From assembly GCF_022267325.1 (NCBI RefSeq), contig NZ_JAIZBG010000001.1, forward strand, positions 2,899,501-2,963,500: 64,000 bases of DNA, written 5' to 3'. The position numbers were made by a program, and so were the translations under genes. Below are positions 1-13,895 of the stretch, piece after piece (within the stretch, counting starts at the first letter, position 1; the number at the start of each line of letters is the position of its first letter). This DNA comes from Leptospira sanjuanensis. GTDB lineage: Bacteria; Spirochaetota; Leptospiria; Leptospirales; Leptospiraceae. The notes beneath the pieces are model-generated. The model saw only the letters and a list, made by a program, of their open reading frames with translations, did not search any database and had not been told where the DNA came from.

Positions 1-230
1 TGGCATTTGTGAGCGAGAACTTCGGGCGTCGCTGCCGTTTTCTGCAATTCAATGATTTTGATTACTTCAGCTTTCAGAAGAGTTGATGCAAACTTTTGAA
101 CGTCCAAGCATGCGCGACTTTTGTATTTCCAAAGACTCACCGGTTTTGAATTTCGGAAAGACCGAAACTCATACTTTGAGCGCGCTTTACGAATCTTACA
201 ATCTATAAACCATCGGATGAATACCTCCAA
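1..230 (-). CDS. possible partial gene running off the left edge
   Basis: The minus strand is open without a stop from base 287 to the window edge, about 95 codons. There is no in-frame ATG; the first plausible start is a TTG at 230, so the true start is unknown and the piece could be a gene remnant. The translation is basic, with segments such as ALEVFIRWFIDCKIRK and KAEVIKIIELQKTAATPE that look protein-like. No family is recognised. The plus strand also has a 40-codon frame at 86-208 in the same place, which I regard as a shadow. The rest of 231-458 holds no gene that I can support. Confidence 0.3.
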   Translation of the reverse strand, partial: MEVFIRWFIDCKIRKARSKYEFRSFRNSKPVSLWKYKSRACLDVQKFASTLLKAEVIKIIELQKTAATPEVLAHKC

Positions 231-458
231 CGCATGAATTCCTTTATCTTTTCCTAGGAAATCAAACCGAGGATTCTGTATGCACTTTTAGACGATTTAG
301 AAGGATTGTCAGGCTGCCCTTACTCTTAGGAAACCAATTTCCCCTTTGCTCGATAATTTAAGGCATCCTAATCTATAAAGAGTGAATCCAAATTCTTAAA
401 ATTAAACTAAGCTGAAGTCATCAAGTTTATATTCCAAAGATAGCTGAACATAATAACA

Positions 459-2846
459 ATGTATAAGTCTAATAAGCATAAACGTTCCGGCATTTTGCTT
501 TTAACTCTAAGTTTACTTACAGTTTCCGATTGTATCAGAAAACCCGATGGAAATCTTTTTATAGATACTATGGTTTTCTCTAACTTCCTGACAAACGCTT
601 TAACTCCAATCAAACTTAGAGTTCAAGTAAAAGGTCTTGCAAGCGGTGCGAATTTTACGATCTCAAATCAAGATTCGGAAAGCTTAACCATTAGCAAGAA
701 CGGGGACTTCGAATTTCCAAAAATGAAAACGAAATATTCCGAATTTTCAATTTCAATTCTCTCCCAACCCGTTGCAACACCAAGCCAAACTTGCGTAATT
801 ACCAATCCTGCCGGAATTCTTAGTCCCAATAACAATACCGTCGAGATAAATTGTGGAACGAAATTTTTTCCGTTAAATCTTAACGTATTTGGAATTGCTA
901 CCGGCTCAACAGGAATTCTTTCGGTTCGAAATGGGCCGGTCGACACACTGAATATTTCCTCCGACGGGACATATGAATTTTCGGCGCAGGTTCCGGATTT
1001 GGGCTCATATTCCGCAACGATCTTATCGAGACCAAATATGCATGATTGCATCCTAGAACCGCTTCCAGCTTCAATCGGAACAATCAACGGTGCGCCGGTT
1101 ACATTAAATGTAAACTGCTTAAGTCAAATCCATTCTTTCCCTATCGACCAAACTGCAATAGGACCGACCGATAACCTGATTATCACTTTTTCGAAACCGC
1201 TTACACCCATGAGCTGTTCTTTCGTAGCCCCACCCGGAACTTGTTCGGCGGATTTAAGCGCTTCGGCCCTACCTATAGTCGCAGCGGACTATAGCGGTAA
1301 TAGACTTACCGTTCGACCAAATGTTAACTGGAACGCAGGCCTCAGGCGGTGTATACAACTTGCCGGTTGTACGGAAGCCGGAACAAACCGCGTTTTCAAC
1401 CTTCCGCGATCGAACAGTTACGCGGTTACGAATCAGATAAAATACGTAAGCGCAGGAGGCGCCGTCGCGGGCGCTTGTAATTCCGTTGCAACCGCTTGCG
1501 CTAATATACAATACGCAGTTTCACAGTGCAACGTTCTATCCTCTTGTTTCGTCCTGGTTTCTCAGGGAACTTATTCGATAGCAACCGTTCCCGACAGGAT
1601 TCTTTTAATCGATAGGTTACAACTCCTAGGCGGATTTAGTACCGATTTTCAATCTCGAAATACTACAACATTTCAAACGATAATTCGGGACGATATAGGA
1701 GTTGGCGGATGCGGTTCTAATGATGCGACATCCTGCACACCGATTTCAGGTAGCGCCATGACTCTCAATTCCGACGTGCTTGTCCAAGGATTTACGATCA
1801 TCACCAATTCGAATAACAGAGTTTCGACCGGAATAAATCTAAACAATGTGGCTACGGGACCGAATTCGATCACGATCGATAATAATATCATTTTAGGTAC
1901 GAATTCAACGGCGCCCTATGCACTCATGATTGTTAGGTCGGGCATCTACGCTTCAAATGTATCTCCTTCTTTTCGCGCTACCGGAAATTATGTTTTGGGG
2001 GGTAGCGGTAATTCTATGTCGGTCGGCATGCGAATATTAAATGGAACGCAAGGACTCATACAAAATAACCGGATTAGCGGCGGTTCGCATATAAATATCA
2101 ACGACGCCTTAGATTCTTCCATAGGAATTCTAATTAACAATACAGTGAACAATACCACTCAGTCTTTGGTGATCGCGAATAATATCATCAACGCATTTCA
2201 TTTGAACGGAACACCGGCCGTTTCCGCTACAACTTCAATGGGAATTCAAGCTCTGTCTATCAACTCGCCCAATTTTTACATTTTGCACAATACTATCTAT
2301 GGAGGAAACGGAGTTACTCGCTCTTACGGCATTCAACAGCAATCCTCTGGCTTTCTAAATATAAATGTCGTCAACAATCAGGTCATTTCCAATTCGGCGG
2401 CGAGCAATCAGATTTGCCTAAATTATGGCACAAATAGTGTAAATACACTATCTGACATCCGCGGGAATAATCTTTTCGGCTGCAATATACCCGTTGCGAC
2501 TTCGGCCGGCAACTTCCGCTTTTGCGGTCCGGAGCCGTCAAGTTTAAGAGATTCGATCTTTTGCATAACCCCGATAACTAATTTAACCGCTTTGAATTTT
2601 AATCATGATCCCATTTTCACGATTCCAACGGGCAATCTGGATGTTATGTTTTTGAATTCAAATTCAAGATGCAATTCGGTTTACGGCGGAGTCGATCCAG
2701 GTTATCCTCTTCCGCTTTCCCAAGTCTACTTACGCGACATTCGAGCGTTAACTAGATCTACAAATGCCCTGCCCACTCCGGTTCCATCCGGATCATTCGG
2801 TTATTCCATTGGAGCTTACGAATACGACGGCACATGCGTACCTTAA
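459..2846 (+). CDS. beta-helix surface lipoprotein, function unknown
   Basis: This 795-residue protein starts with a lysine-rich stretch and a hydrophobic segment ending in TVSDC, a plausible spirochaetal lipobox with Cys25. Residues about 50-215 contain two related beta-rich units, each with a TISKNG/NISSDG-type turn and a conserved Cys near its end. A Big_5-like segment follows at about 219-325. From about 330 a YVSAGGA/ACANIQYAV segment begins a right-handed parallel beta-helix of the pectate-lyase type with many Asn-rich turns (VIANNIINAF, ILHNTIYGG). Such proteins in Leptospira are exported and surface-associated; no enzymatic activity can be inferred. The start has no convincing ribosome site. 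The gene stands alone, 110 bp before another lipoprotein. Confident as a gene, unsure of its role. Confidence 0.8.
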   Translation: MYKSNKHKRSGILLLTLSLLTVSDCIRKPDGNLFIDTMVFSNFLTNALTPIKLRVQVKGLASGANFTISNQDSESLTISKNGDFEFPKMKTKYSEFSISILSQPVATPSQTCVITNPAGILSPNNNTVEINCGTKFFPLNLNVFGIATGSTGILSVRNGPVDTLNISSDGTYEFSAQVPDLGSYSATILSRPNMHDCILEPLPASIGTINGAPVTLNVNCLSQIHSFPIDQTAIGPTDNLIITFSKPLTPMSCSFVAPPGTCSADLSASALPIVAADYSGNRLTVRPNVNWNAGLRRCIQLAGCTEAGTNRVFNLPRSNSYAVTNQIKYVSAGGAVAGACNSVATACANIQYAVSQCNVLSSCFVLVSQGTYSIATVPDRILLIDRLQLLGGFSTDFQSRNTTTFQTIIRDDIGVGGCGSNDATSCTPISGSAMTLNSDVLVQGFTIITNSNNRVSTGINLNNVATGPNSITIDNNIILGTNSTAPYALMIVRSGIYASNVSPSFRATGNYVLGGSGNSMSVGMRILNGTQGLIQNNRISGGSHININDALDSSIGILINNTVNNTTQSLVIANNIINAFHLNGTPAVSATTSMGIQALSINSPNFYILHNTIYGGNGVTRSYGIQQQSSGFLNINVVNNQVISNSAASNQICLNYGTNSVNTLSDIRGNNLFGCNIPVATSAGNFRFCGPEPSSLRDSIFCITPITNLTALNFNHDPIFTIPTGNLDVMFLNSNSRCNSVYGGVDPGYPLPLSQVYLRDIRALTRSTNALPTPVPSGSFGYSIGAYEYDGTCVP

Positions 2847-2955
2847 AAGAAACACATTCCGATTTGAGAAAAAGATTGAATTTTAAATTTTATTGCCTGA
2901 GCAACAATATTTTAAGCAATATAAATCGTATATTAAATAAAAAGAAGGGTGTTGC

Positions 2956-5061
2956 ATGAAGGACCGATTAAAAGAAACAAAATCAAATTTTAGGATGGCA
3001 AATCGTTCGAGTCTTCAACTCGAGGAAATTACAACGATCTCGCGTAAACATCGAAAATATTTCCTCTTACGCTTTTGTTCGCCATCCGGGTTTTTATTTC
3101 TTATACATCTTTTATTATTCGGGATCGTTTTTAGCGAATGTCTTCCGAATGAAAAAGATAACGATCCCGCATTGATGATTTTGGGAGTTCCGCGAACTTC
3201 GGGAGAGTCGCCCAACGACGACGAACCTCCGCAACTTTCGTTTAGTTATCCGACTTCATCGTATCGTCTTATAAAGAATGTTCCGGTCGTTCCGATTTGT
3301 CCTGACATCCAAGGTGATTTGTCGAATTTTTCGATAACCCCGCCCTTACCGGCAGGATTAGTTATAAATCCGGCGACCGGTACGATTACCGGAAGCCCAG
3401 CCTCCCCATTGCCGGTAACGTCGTATCAAGTAACCGCATCGAATTCATCCAAATCGTTTTCGGTTTCATTAAATCTTTCGGCCGACGCATTGAACGCCGA
3501 AATTGAATCTTATATCAAAGCTCCAAATGCAGAAGTTTCCGATCAATTCGGAAAATGGATCGCAATCGACGGGGACACGCTTGTTGTAGGAGCTCCTATC
3601 GAAGATAGTAATCAAACTTCAATTTCCAACTCGCTCGGACCAAATTTAACTCCTGCGGGAGACAACGATGCGGCAACTTTCTCCGGGGCCGCCTATGTTT
3701 TTCGCCGTACGGGAGCGACCTGGGCCTTTGAAGCCTATTTGAAGGCTCCCAATGCGGAAGTTAACGATCAATTCGGCGAAGTCGTTGCAATCGATAGGGA
3801 CACAATCGTGGTCGGATCATTCTTTGAAACTAGTAATCAGACTTCCATTTCGAATTCTCTAGGACCAAATTTAACTCCCGCGGGAGACGACGACTCCATA
3901 GGCAACGCAGGAGCCGCCTATGTTTTTCGCCGCACAGGTAGCACTTGGGCTTTCGAAGCGTATTTGAAGCCCCCCAATATAGAAGTCAATGACCTATTCG
4001 CCAAGAGTATTGCGGTGGATGGAGATACAGTCGTAATCGGAGCAAATGCCGAAGATAGTAATCAGACTTCCATTTCGAATTCTCTGGGACCAAATTTAAC
4101 TCCCGCGGGAGACGACGACTCAGCAGGCAATTCGGGAGCCGCCTATGTTTTTCGCCGTACGGGAGCGACTTGGGCTTTCGAAGCCTATTTAAAGGCTCCC
4201 AATGCGGAAGGGAATGATTTCTTTGGAAGCGCCGTAGCCATCGACGGAGATACAATCGCTGTTGCTTCCGCTAGTGAGGACAGCAATCAAACATCCATTT
4301 CGAATATTCTCGGTCCAAACTTGACTCCTGCCGGGGATAACGACTCAGCCAATGGCTCGGGAGCCGTTTATATTTTTCGGCGCACGGGAACTCTTTGGTC
4401 TTTCGAATCCTACTTGAAAGCTCCCAATGCGGAAGCCGGGGATAGTTTTGGATCTAGTATCGCAATCGATGGCAACACGCTCGTTGTAGGAGCTTGTAAC
4501 GAAGATAGCAATCAGACTTCCATTTCGAATTCTCTGGGACCAAATTTAACTCCAGCAGGAGACAACGACTCGGCAAGCAATTCGGGAGCGGCCTATGTTT
4601 ATCGCCGTACAGGAGCGACTTGGGCCTTTGAAGCCTATTTAAAAGCTCCCAATGCGGAAAGCGGCGATCTATTCGGATACAAAGTTGCAATCGATAACGG
4701 CTTTATAGCGATCTCCGCAATAATGGAACGGGGTGGAGGGGCGATCAGTCTTCACAATCCGCAACCCGCTTTTACTCCGGCAAACGACAACGATTCAGCA
4801 GTGAACGCGGGCGCAGTCTATGTTTTTCGCTGGGATGCGAACGTTTGGGTCTGGCAGTCCTACGTAAAAGGCAAGAACACGGAAGGAAACGACCGTTTCG
4901 GCGAATCCATCGGTATCTCAGGTGAACTTATAGCGGTCGGAGCATTGGGAGAGGATTCGGCCAATGCGATTATTTGCAACGGTGCAGCCAATATACCGAC
5001 TGGCGCCACCGATAACGAAGGGGCCAGCGGAAGCGGCGCAGCCTATGTGTTTGCGCGTTAA
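2956..5061 (+). CDS. FG-GAP repeat lipoprotein with Ig-like domain
   Basis: A 701-residue exported protein. A basic N-terminus precedes a hydrophobic segment ending in IVFSEC, a probable lipobox at Cys62. Residues about 80-180 contain a putative-Ig module recognisable by LPAGLVINPATGTITG. Residues about 183-701 are seven tandem units of about 75 residues, each beginning with YLKAPNAE and a DxFG motif, then AIDGDTLVVG, EDSNQTSISN, LTPAGDNDS and GAAYVFRR. This is the FG-GAP/integrin-alpha type beta-propeller repeat, and seven blades would close one propeller. A GAAGGG ribosome site lies just before the ATG, which favours this start over Met14. It probably sits on the cell surface and binds a ligand; the ligand is unknown. 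The units are very similar at nucleotide level. Confidence 0.85.
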   Translation: MKDRLKETKSNFRMANRSSLQLEEITTISRKHRKYFLLRFCSPSGFLFLIHLLLFGIVFSECLPNEKDNDPALMILGVPRTSGESPNDDEPPQLSFSYPTSSYRLIKNVPVVPICPDIQGDLSNFSITPPLPAGLVINPATGTITGSPASPLPVTSYQVTASNSSKSFSVSLNLSADALNAEIESYIKAPNAEVSDQFGKWIAIDGDTLVVGAPIEDSNQTSISNSLGPNLTPAGDNDAATFSGAAYVFRRTGATWAFEAYLKAPNAEVNDQFGEVVAIDRDTIVVGSFFETSNQTSISNSLGPNLTPAGDDDSIGNAGAAYVFRRTGSTWAFEAYLKPPNIEVNDLFAKSIAVDGDTVVIGANAEDSNQTSISNSLGPNLTPAGDDDSAGNSGAAYVFRRTGATWAFEAYLKAPNAEGNDFFGSAVAIDGDTIAVASASEDSNQTSISNILGPNLTPAGDNDSANGSGAVYIFRRTGTLWSFESYLKAPNAEAGDSFGSSIAIDGNTLVVGACNEDSNQTSISNSLGPNLTPAGDNDSASNSGAAYVYRRTGATWAFEAYLKAPNAESGDLFGYKVAIDNGFIAISAIMERGGGAISLHNPQPAFTPANDNDSAVNAGAVYVFRWDANVWVWQSYVKGKNTEGNDRFGESIGISGELIAVGALGEDSANAIICNGAANIPTGATDNEGASGSGAAYVFAR
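3505..5050 (+). repeat. seven tandem ~225-bp coding repeats
   Basis: The seven FG-GAP units of the lipoprotein recur at a 225-bp period. Blocks such as the AATCAGACTTCCATTTCG segment and the region encoding LGPNLTPAGD are nearly unchanged between copies 2, 3 and 5. Copies 6 and 7 are more diverged. Near-identity at synonymous positions suggests recent duplication or ongoing gene conversion. Confidence 0.85.
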
Positions 5062-5325
5062 AATGATGAATCATGATTTGAAAAAGGGAAAACGTATGTT
5101 AATTATCTAAGAAATTACTATAAACTAAAGACCCTCTACTTCGGTTCGATCGAAGAGGATCACATTGCGACAAGATACTCGATAAATTCAGAAATATTTA
5201 TCGATAGATCCAATCCGAGATCGGAAGCGGGTAGAGTTTTACGATCCATATTTTCGATTTACTCGAAATATTTCATAACAGGATTCAAAAGAATCCAGAT
5301 TTACTTTTTTGTTTGAGAGGTTTCC

Positions 5326-6501
5326 ATGCCCTGCGATATTTATTATGCAAGTGCGATTCAATATATTACGTTAGGTTCAATTTATTATTTCAAGAAACAA
5401 AAGCCGTTCCAAAAGAAACAAGCTTTGATAGTAATATTCATCGGATTAAACCTGATTATTTTTTCGAGTCAGTCGATGTTTTCCAACGAAATGCTTTCTG
5501 CCATATTAAACTTTCTTTATTCATTTTCTACGGTTTCGGGAACGATTTTGATTTACACTGTTTGCAAAGAATCGTTCGAATATTCCGAATCCAAAAGAAG
5601 AAAAAAGACGCGATCGGATTTCAATCAGGAACTTGCTTTAATCGGCTCTATTTCTTCGGCGTTAAGTGCGGCATTCGTATATTTATGGTATTACACCGAA
5701 CCAAAAATATTTCCGAATCTTTTTTCGTCTTTAAACGGTTTTTCGATCGCCTTTCTAATCTTATACTGCTTATACATTCAAGTTTATTTAAAGAATCATT
5801 ATGCCCGAAAAGCTTTAAATTTGATGTATTTTCTTATAACTTTAATAGCTTTCGAAAAACTCAAACCGATCATTCCGTATCCGTATTCTAACGCGATTAC
5901 TCTTGTCGGAGGCATTATCTACATTGTTCTGCCGATTTTTCTTTTCAGCAATTTACTTATAATCACTCCTCCGAAAAAGGAATTCGAGTCATTACCGAAA
6001 TCTTTCGATTTCAAAAAAGCGACCAGTATCGATCTCCTTGTTAACTTAGACAATGAAAAAATTATGTTTAAACTGTATGATCTATTCGTCCATGAGCGAA
6101 TTTTCTTGGACGAAGATTTGAGACTTCCTACTTTGTCGGAAGAAATGGGCCTCAGCGTGCATCAACTATCGGCATTCATAAATCGTCATCTTCGGACTAA
6201 TTTCAATACTTTCGTGAATTACTTCCGCCTAAAGGAAGCGATGTCTATGTTGATTGAAGAACCCTCAAGATCCATTTTGTCGATCTGCATGGCCGTTGGA
6301 TTCAATGGAATGTCCACTTTCCAAAGATTTTTTCTCTATGCGACAAATACTTCGCCGAGCAAGTATCGTGAAGCCGTTATCAATGGAGAGAAAATAGAAT
6401 TCAGCCCGCTTTTCCGGCCCATCGCATTTGAAATTCGCCAATTTGAAGAGCAATTCTTAATAGAATACGAACATCGTGCCATTTCCGACCTCACAACGTA
6501 A
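5326..6501 (+). CDS. AraC-family regulator with membrane sensor domain
   Basis: A 391-residue protein. Its first ~235 residues hold about seven hydrophobic segments (for example ALIVIFIGLNLIIF and GGIIYIVLPIFLF), so it is a multi-span membrane protein. Residues about 255-355 form the double helix-turn-helix of AraC/XylS regulators: LPTLSEEMGLSVHQLSAFIN is the first HTH, and SILSICMAVGFNGMSTFQRF with PSKYRE the second. A GAGAGG ribosome site lies 5 nt before the ATG. Membrane-bound AraC proteins of this layout are common in Leptospira and probably sense a signal in the membrane or periplasm. The neighbouring surface lipoproteins are possible targets, but no operator is visible. Confidence 0.88.
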   Translation: MPCDIYYASAIQYITLGSIYYFKKQKPFQKKQALIVIFIGLNLIIFSSQSMFSNEMLSAILNFLYSFSTVSGTILIYTVCKESFEYSESKRRKKTRSDFNQELALIGSISSALSAAFVYLWYYTEPKIFPNLFSSLNGFSIAFLILYCLYIQVYLKNHYARKALNLMYFLITLIAFEKLKPIIPYPYSNAITLVGGIIYIVLPIFLFSNLLIITPPKKEFESLPKSFDFKKATSIDLLVNLDNEKIMFKLYDLFVHERIFLDEDLRLPTLSEEMGLSVHQLSAFINRHLRTNFNTFVNYFRLKEAMSMLIEEPSRSILSICMAVGFNGMSTFQRFFLYATNTSPSKYREAVINGEKIEFSPLFRPIAFEIRQFEEQFLIEYEHRAISDLTT

Positions 6502-6505
6502 CTTA

Positions 6506-6582
6506 CAGCCTGTCCCAAAACCTAATTTTACTTTACCGGAAAGATCAGCTGCAAGAGCCTGTCCCGGTTTTGGGACAGGCTC
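6506..6582. mobile_element. MITE-like inverted-repeat element
   Basis: AGCCTGTCCCAAAACC (6507-6522) is repeated inverted as GGTTTTGGGACAGGCT (6566-6581), a perfect 16-bp terminal inverted repeat. The right arm can alternatively pair with an internal arm AGAGCCTGTCCC (6554-6565) in a 12-bp hairpin with a 6-nt loop. Both ends are followed outward by TTA, a candidate 3-bp target duplication. There is no coding capacity, so it could be a small non-autonomous element. It sits directly after the regulator stop codon and may also act as a terminator. Confidence 0.55.
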
Positions 6583-6718
6583 TTATAATTTCAGGAAAGA
6601 AATCCTCTAAAATTGAATTTTCTTTTTAAGAAGCGGAGCAGGGTTTCCTTTTTTCATAATTTAGAAAGTTATAATGTTTCTTAAGACTTTTTTTCAAGAC
6701 ACGTTGCAAGGATAAATG

Positions 6719-6741
6719 ACTCTCAGAAAACTGAGAGTTTT
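6719..6741 (+). terminator. hairpin with short T run
   Basis: ACTCTCAG and CTGAGAGT form a perfect 8-bp stem with an AAAA loop, followed by TTT. It lies in the convergent gap between the AraC-type regulator and the amidase. It could end plus-strand transcription. The rest of 6583-6866 shows nothing I can name. Confidence 0.5.
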
Positions 6742-6866
6742 ACGGCACTGCCAAGTAATATAAAAAAGAGTCAAACGGATGCGATGTGCTGCATTGCGCG
6801 AGCATAGAAAATGTCTAAAGTCATTTTACCTATCGAGAATAATGTTTATTGAATTCAATAGAATTC

Positions 6867-8273
6867 TTATTCGCTCACGATCTGAAAATAGTTTCCACTT
6901 TTATAATTTTCGTAACGCTTCCAGTTGATCTTCTTGCCGACCGGAACGTAGGGATATTCCTGTTGTTTGATTTTGACACCGTGAACCAAAGAATAAATTC
7001 CCGCCGCAAGCGAAATCGCGACATCCTTCTTCCGTTTGGTCATCAGGGTCATATCCTTTTCCTTGTCTATATAACCGATTTCTAAATAAGCCGAAATCGC
7101 GTTGATAAACGTAGGAAGCGCATAAGTGGACAAATAAGGCTTGTTGATAGGACCCGGATCGGGAAAGTCTTCGTCCGTTTTTCGTTTTCGCAAACCGTAT
7201 TGGACAAAACGCATCAGCTCCGCGGAAGCATAATGATTATCGCCGCCGAATCCTTCTCTTCCGTCCTCTCTTCTCCAGAGTTCGGGCTCTGCCTTTTCCC
7301 TTTCCCAGAATTTTCCTTCCGCGACAAAGCTCTTATGACTTTTCGAATACGGCCCTTTACCGCCGGCCTTCGCCAATTCTTCCCAACCGGGAATGTCCTT
7401 GTATTTCCAGCTAATCATGTTTTGGCGATACCCTTCGAACGCGGAAAGATCGGTTTTTTTACCGGACTTGTTCGGCCAATAACCGTGAAAGTAAATCCAC
7501 GCGTCGGCCACCGCGTTTTCGAGTTTGGACCAACCTTCTTTAAAGACCATCCACTCCGCCCAAGGAGAATCGTTGAACTTATCCGGAGAGTATCTTCCTT
7601 CCGAAATTCCTTTCAAAACATAGAAGGTTCTATACGAAGGAGAAAGAACCGCGGCCATTCCGCCGGGATGTTCCTTGTAACTCGGATTGAGATGAAGCGA
7701 CACGACAAGATTCGGCTTTTCCCGATTGATAAACGAAATTCTCCCTTGTTTCATCTTTTTCGTTTTTTTATCCGGATAATCGAAAAGACGATACGGAGCA
7801 TTCGGATCTTCGTTGACGGAATATTCCCGTTCCTCCGCGTTTCCCGTACGTGTCATCACCGAATCGATTTTAATCCAAGGAAGATCGTCGTTCGTAAACG
7901 ACTTCATATACGACTTGAACGTCTCGAACCCTTCCGGAGTTTTCGTTAAGTCGAGAATCTCCTTGAGTTCTTTAGCAAGTTCTAATACGACTACACGTTC
8001 CTTTCTTCCTTTGGAAGAAGCTCCGGCTTTATAGAGTTCCAGATATTTATCCGCGATCGGATCGTATTTATCGCCGTGATCCTCTTTGGGTTTGAGATCG
8101 ACTCCCCCGTGTCCGGGATCGATCACCACTTTGAAGGTTTGAGCGGGAATCGGCGGGGAAGAAGCGGTTTCAGGCGCTTCCTTTTCGGGACCGGCCAGAA
8201 GGACCGCCCCCGAGAACAAGATGTAAAAAAGAAGAAAATTGTTAAACGAAGAGAAGTTTTGAAAATGCCTCAC
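6867..8273 (-). CDS. N-acetylmuramoyl-L-alanine amidase (amidase_3 type)
   Basis: A 468-residue exported enzyme expected to cleave the amide between MurNAc and the stem peptide in the periplasm. A hydrophobic signal segment covers residues 10-27. The zinc-site motif VIDPGHGG has His55; a Glu lies in [10 protein letters not shown], and VVSLHLNPS supplies the second His. [10 protein letters not shown] near the end may carry the catalytic Glu. At 468 residues it is much longer than the ~200-residue catalytic core because of insertions between the motifs. It starts with GTG, sharing one base with the stop of the gene upstream (TAGTG), so the two are probably translationally coupled. Function in cell separation or peptidoglycan turnover is inferred from the family. 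Confidence 0.85.
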   Translation of the reverse strand: MRHFQNFSSFNNFLLFYILFSGAVLLAGPEKEAPETASSPPIPAQTFKVVIDPGHGGVDLKPKEDHGDKYDPIADKYLELYKAGASSKGRKERVVVLELAKELKEILDLTKTPEGFETFKSYMKSFTNDDLPWIKIDSVMTRTGNAEEREYSVNEDPNAPYRLFDYPDKKTKKMKQGRISFINREKPNLVVSLHLNPSYKEHPGGMAAVLSPSYRTFYVLKGISEGRYSPDKFNDSPWAEWMVFKEGWSKLENAVADAWIYFHGYWPNKSGKKTDLSAFEGYRQNMISWKYKDIPGWEELAKAGGKGPYSKSHKSFVAEGKFWEREKAEPELWRREDGREGFGGDNHYASAELMRFVQYGLRKRKTDEDFPDPGPINKPYLSTYALPTFINAISAYLEIGYIDKEKDMTLMTKRKKDVAISLAAGIYSLVHGVKIKQQEYPYVPVGKKINWKRYENYKSGNYFQIVSE

Positions 8274-9037
8274 TATTTTTTCTGCGATTCCTTATCCGAG
8301 CTTTCGGAATACACCATATTCCGATTGTCGCTCAGGTCTATCTTATATTTTTCGCGGACGTTTTTGCTTTCTTCTTCCGGTTTGAGTTTGCTCAAAATGG
8401 AGATCCCGTATTCTTTTGCCAACCGAAAGTGTATGAGAGAATCCTTATATCTCGAATCCCTTCTCATACGATCCGCTTGGATCATCTGGTAATACGCGAT
8501 CTGAAGTTTGTGGTGATTTGCGGAAATTTCACGGCTGCGCGCCGTGACGGATTGGGCCGGTCCGTTTTGAGTCTGCTCGACGCTTACGATCGTATCCGCA
8601 CATTCTCCCAAAAGCTGATCCGTTCTTTTGTTGTATTGATCGGAGAACTTGTTGTAGAGTTTGTCCATACTCTCCGTAGTCTCGCGCATTTTTCTTCCGG
8701 CCACGACGTATTGCCTTCTATAATAATAATGAAGAGCGTCGTTATATTGTTTCCAGATCGAATTCAAATCCTCGTTGGAACCCTGAACGCTGGAACCGAA
8801 ATTTTTCGTAACTGTCGCGAGTGCGTGGATGTCGTTTTTTACTTTTTCTTTGAGAGAATCCAAGGTTCTTGCATAATGGAATTCTTCCAAATAATCGCCT
8901 TGATACTTGGGATCGTTAGCCGCGTTTGCAAGTTCGCTTCCTTTGCCTTCGTCTTTGGTCGTTCCGGATTGAGCCGAAACGGAAGCGGCGGTTAAGAATA
9001 AAATCACGATCGAAATTCGGAAACTTTTTAATGACAT
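8273..9037 (-). CDS. secreted helical protein of unknown function
   Basis: A 254-residue protein with a clear signal peptide ([15 protein letters not shown], cleavage likely after AQ near residue 23). The mature part is rich in charged residues and predicted helix, with heptad-like stretches such as [18 protein letters not shown] and a repeated [17 protein letters not shown] helix. There are few cysteines and no enzyme motif. An AGGAG ribosome site lies before the ATG. Its stop overlaps the GTG of the amidase by one base. Tight coupling suggests it could be a partner or activator of that amidase, as coiled-coil EnvC/NlpD-type proteins are elsewhere, but no LytM domain is visible, so this is only a guess. 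Confidence 0.75.
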   Translation of the reverse strand: MSLKSFRISIVILFLTAASVSAQSGTTKDEGKGSELANAANDPKYQGDYLEEFHYARTLDSLKEKVKNDIHALATVTKNFGSSVQGSNEDLNSIWKQYNDALHYYYRRQYVVAGRKMRETTESMDKLYNKFSDQYNKRTDQLLGECADTIVSVEQTQNGPAQSVTARSREISANHHKLQIAYYQMIQADRMRRDSRYKDSLIHFRLAKEYGISILSKLKPEEESKNVREKYKIDLSDNRNMVYSESSDKESQKK

Positions 9038-9115
9038 GCGAATCTCCTACGCGGAAGTATAGCACAGGGTTTTAAAACGCAACTCCTATTTTTGAAGCTT
9101 GCTTTGCGGGGCGAA

Positions 9116-9798
9116 TTATCGGTTTTCCCGAAAACGAATCTGAAGCAGACCGTCTCCGACCGGGAACAGAGTATAAACGAAATCGGAATTTCTCACTTCG
9201 TCCCAAAACTCACGAACTGCCTTGTCCGAAGGAGCCTGTCTTTCGGAATCGAAAATTCTTCCGTGCCAGAGAACGTTATCGAACACAGCCGTTGTCGGTT
9301 TCAATCGGGAAAGAATCCGAAAGATCTCCGGATATAAAACCTTATCACAATCTATAAATACGAATTTGCCGGACCAATCCGCGTTCGGAACTTCGAGCGA
9401 ATCCCTCATGTATTGCAAACAATGAGTTTTTAAAAGATGAATGTCGAGATCACCGAAGGGATGTTTTTCTAGATAAGACCGAACCCTCGCGATATAATCG
9501 ATCTCCCGTTCCAGGGAAATGATTTTCGCGATCCGTTTCAAACCCGAAGCCATCCAAAAAAGCGAAATGCCGTAACCGGTTCCGAGCTCGAGAATTTCTT
9601 CGGGCTGCGCCGTCTCCACGAGAAAACGCAACACCGCGCCGGACGCGGGAGTCAACACGGGAACACCGAGCTCAGCCGCGTCTTCTTCCATTTGAAAAAG
9701 AATGTCGACGGGACGCGGAACGAGTTCGGAATCGATCCGCTCCTCAAGTCCGTTTAAAAAAACGGAGGTTCCGTATTTCCCCGGGGGACTTCCTTTGC

Positions 9799-9802
<4 letters not shown>
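9116..9802 (-). CDS. SAM-dependent O-methyltransferase
   Basis: From the ATG at 9802 this is a 228-residue protein; the longer upstream frame overlaps the preceding gene and is not used. The start forms an ATGA overlap with that gene's stop. The fold is the class I Rossmann methyltransferase of the CCoAMT/O-methyltransferase type. Motif I is ILELGTGYG (about 70-78), an acidic SLEREIDY strand follows, and FVFIDCDK is the metal or substrate aspartate region. [11 protein letters not shown] matches the conserved DNxLWxGxV signature of the family. The substrate is unknown. It belongs to the minus-strand cluster with the peptidase pair. Confidence 0.88.
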
Positions 9803-12050
<2,248 letters not shown>

Positions 12051-12214
12051 GTACGAATTCTTTTTTGAAACCGTAAAACGCGGATTCGAAACCGCCAAGC
12101 TCCGTTCGTTCGAACGAACTCGGTCCTTTGCCGCAAATTCGGACGGAAGGCCGAAAGCGAAACGTTCTTTTGAAGTTTTCCTGTTAAATATCATGTTCTG
12201 TTCTAAGTTCGGCA

Positions 12215-13801
<1,587 letters not shown>

Positions 13802-13825
13802 AGCTTACAGTCTTTCCCGTTCGGA

Positions 13826-13869
<44 letters not shown>

Positions 13870-13895
13870 GGCGTGGTTTCGGAAATGCTTGTCTC

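Noticed and set aside
5313..5891. 192-codon open frame overlapping the AraC-type gene
   Set aside because: It lies in another frame of a gene with clear HTH and membrane segments, and its product is unlike any family.
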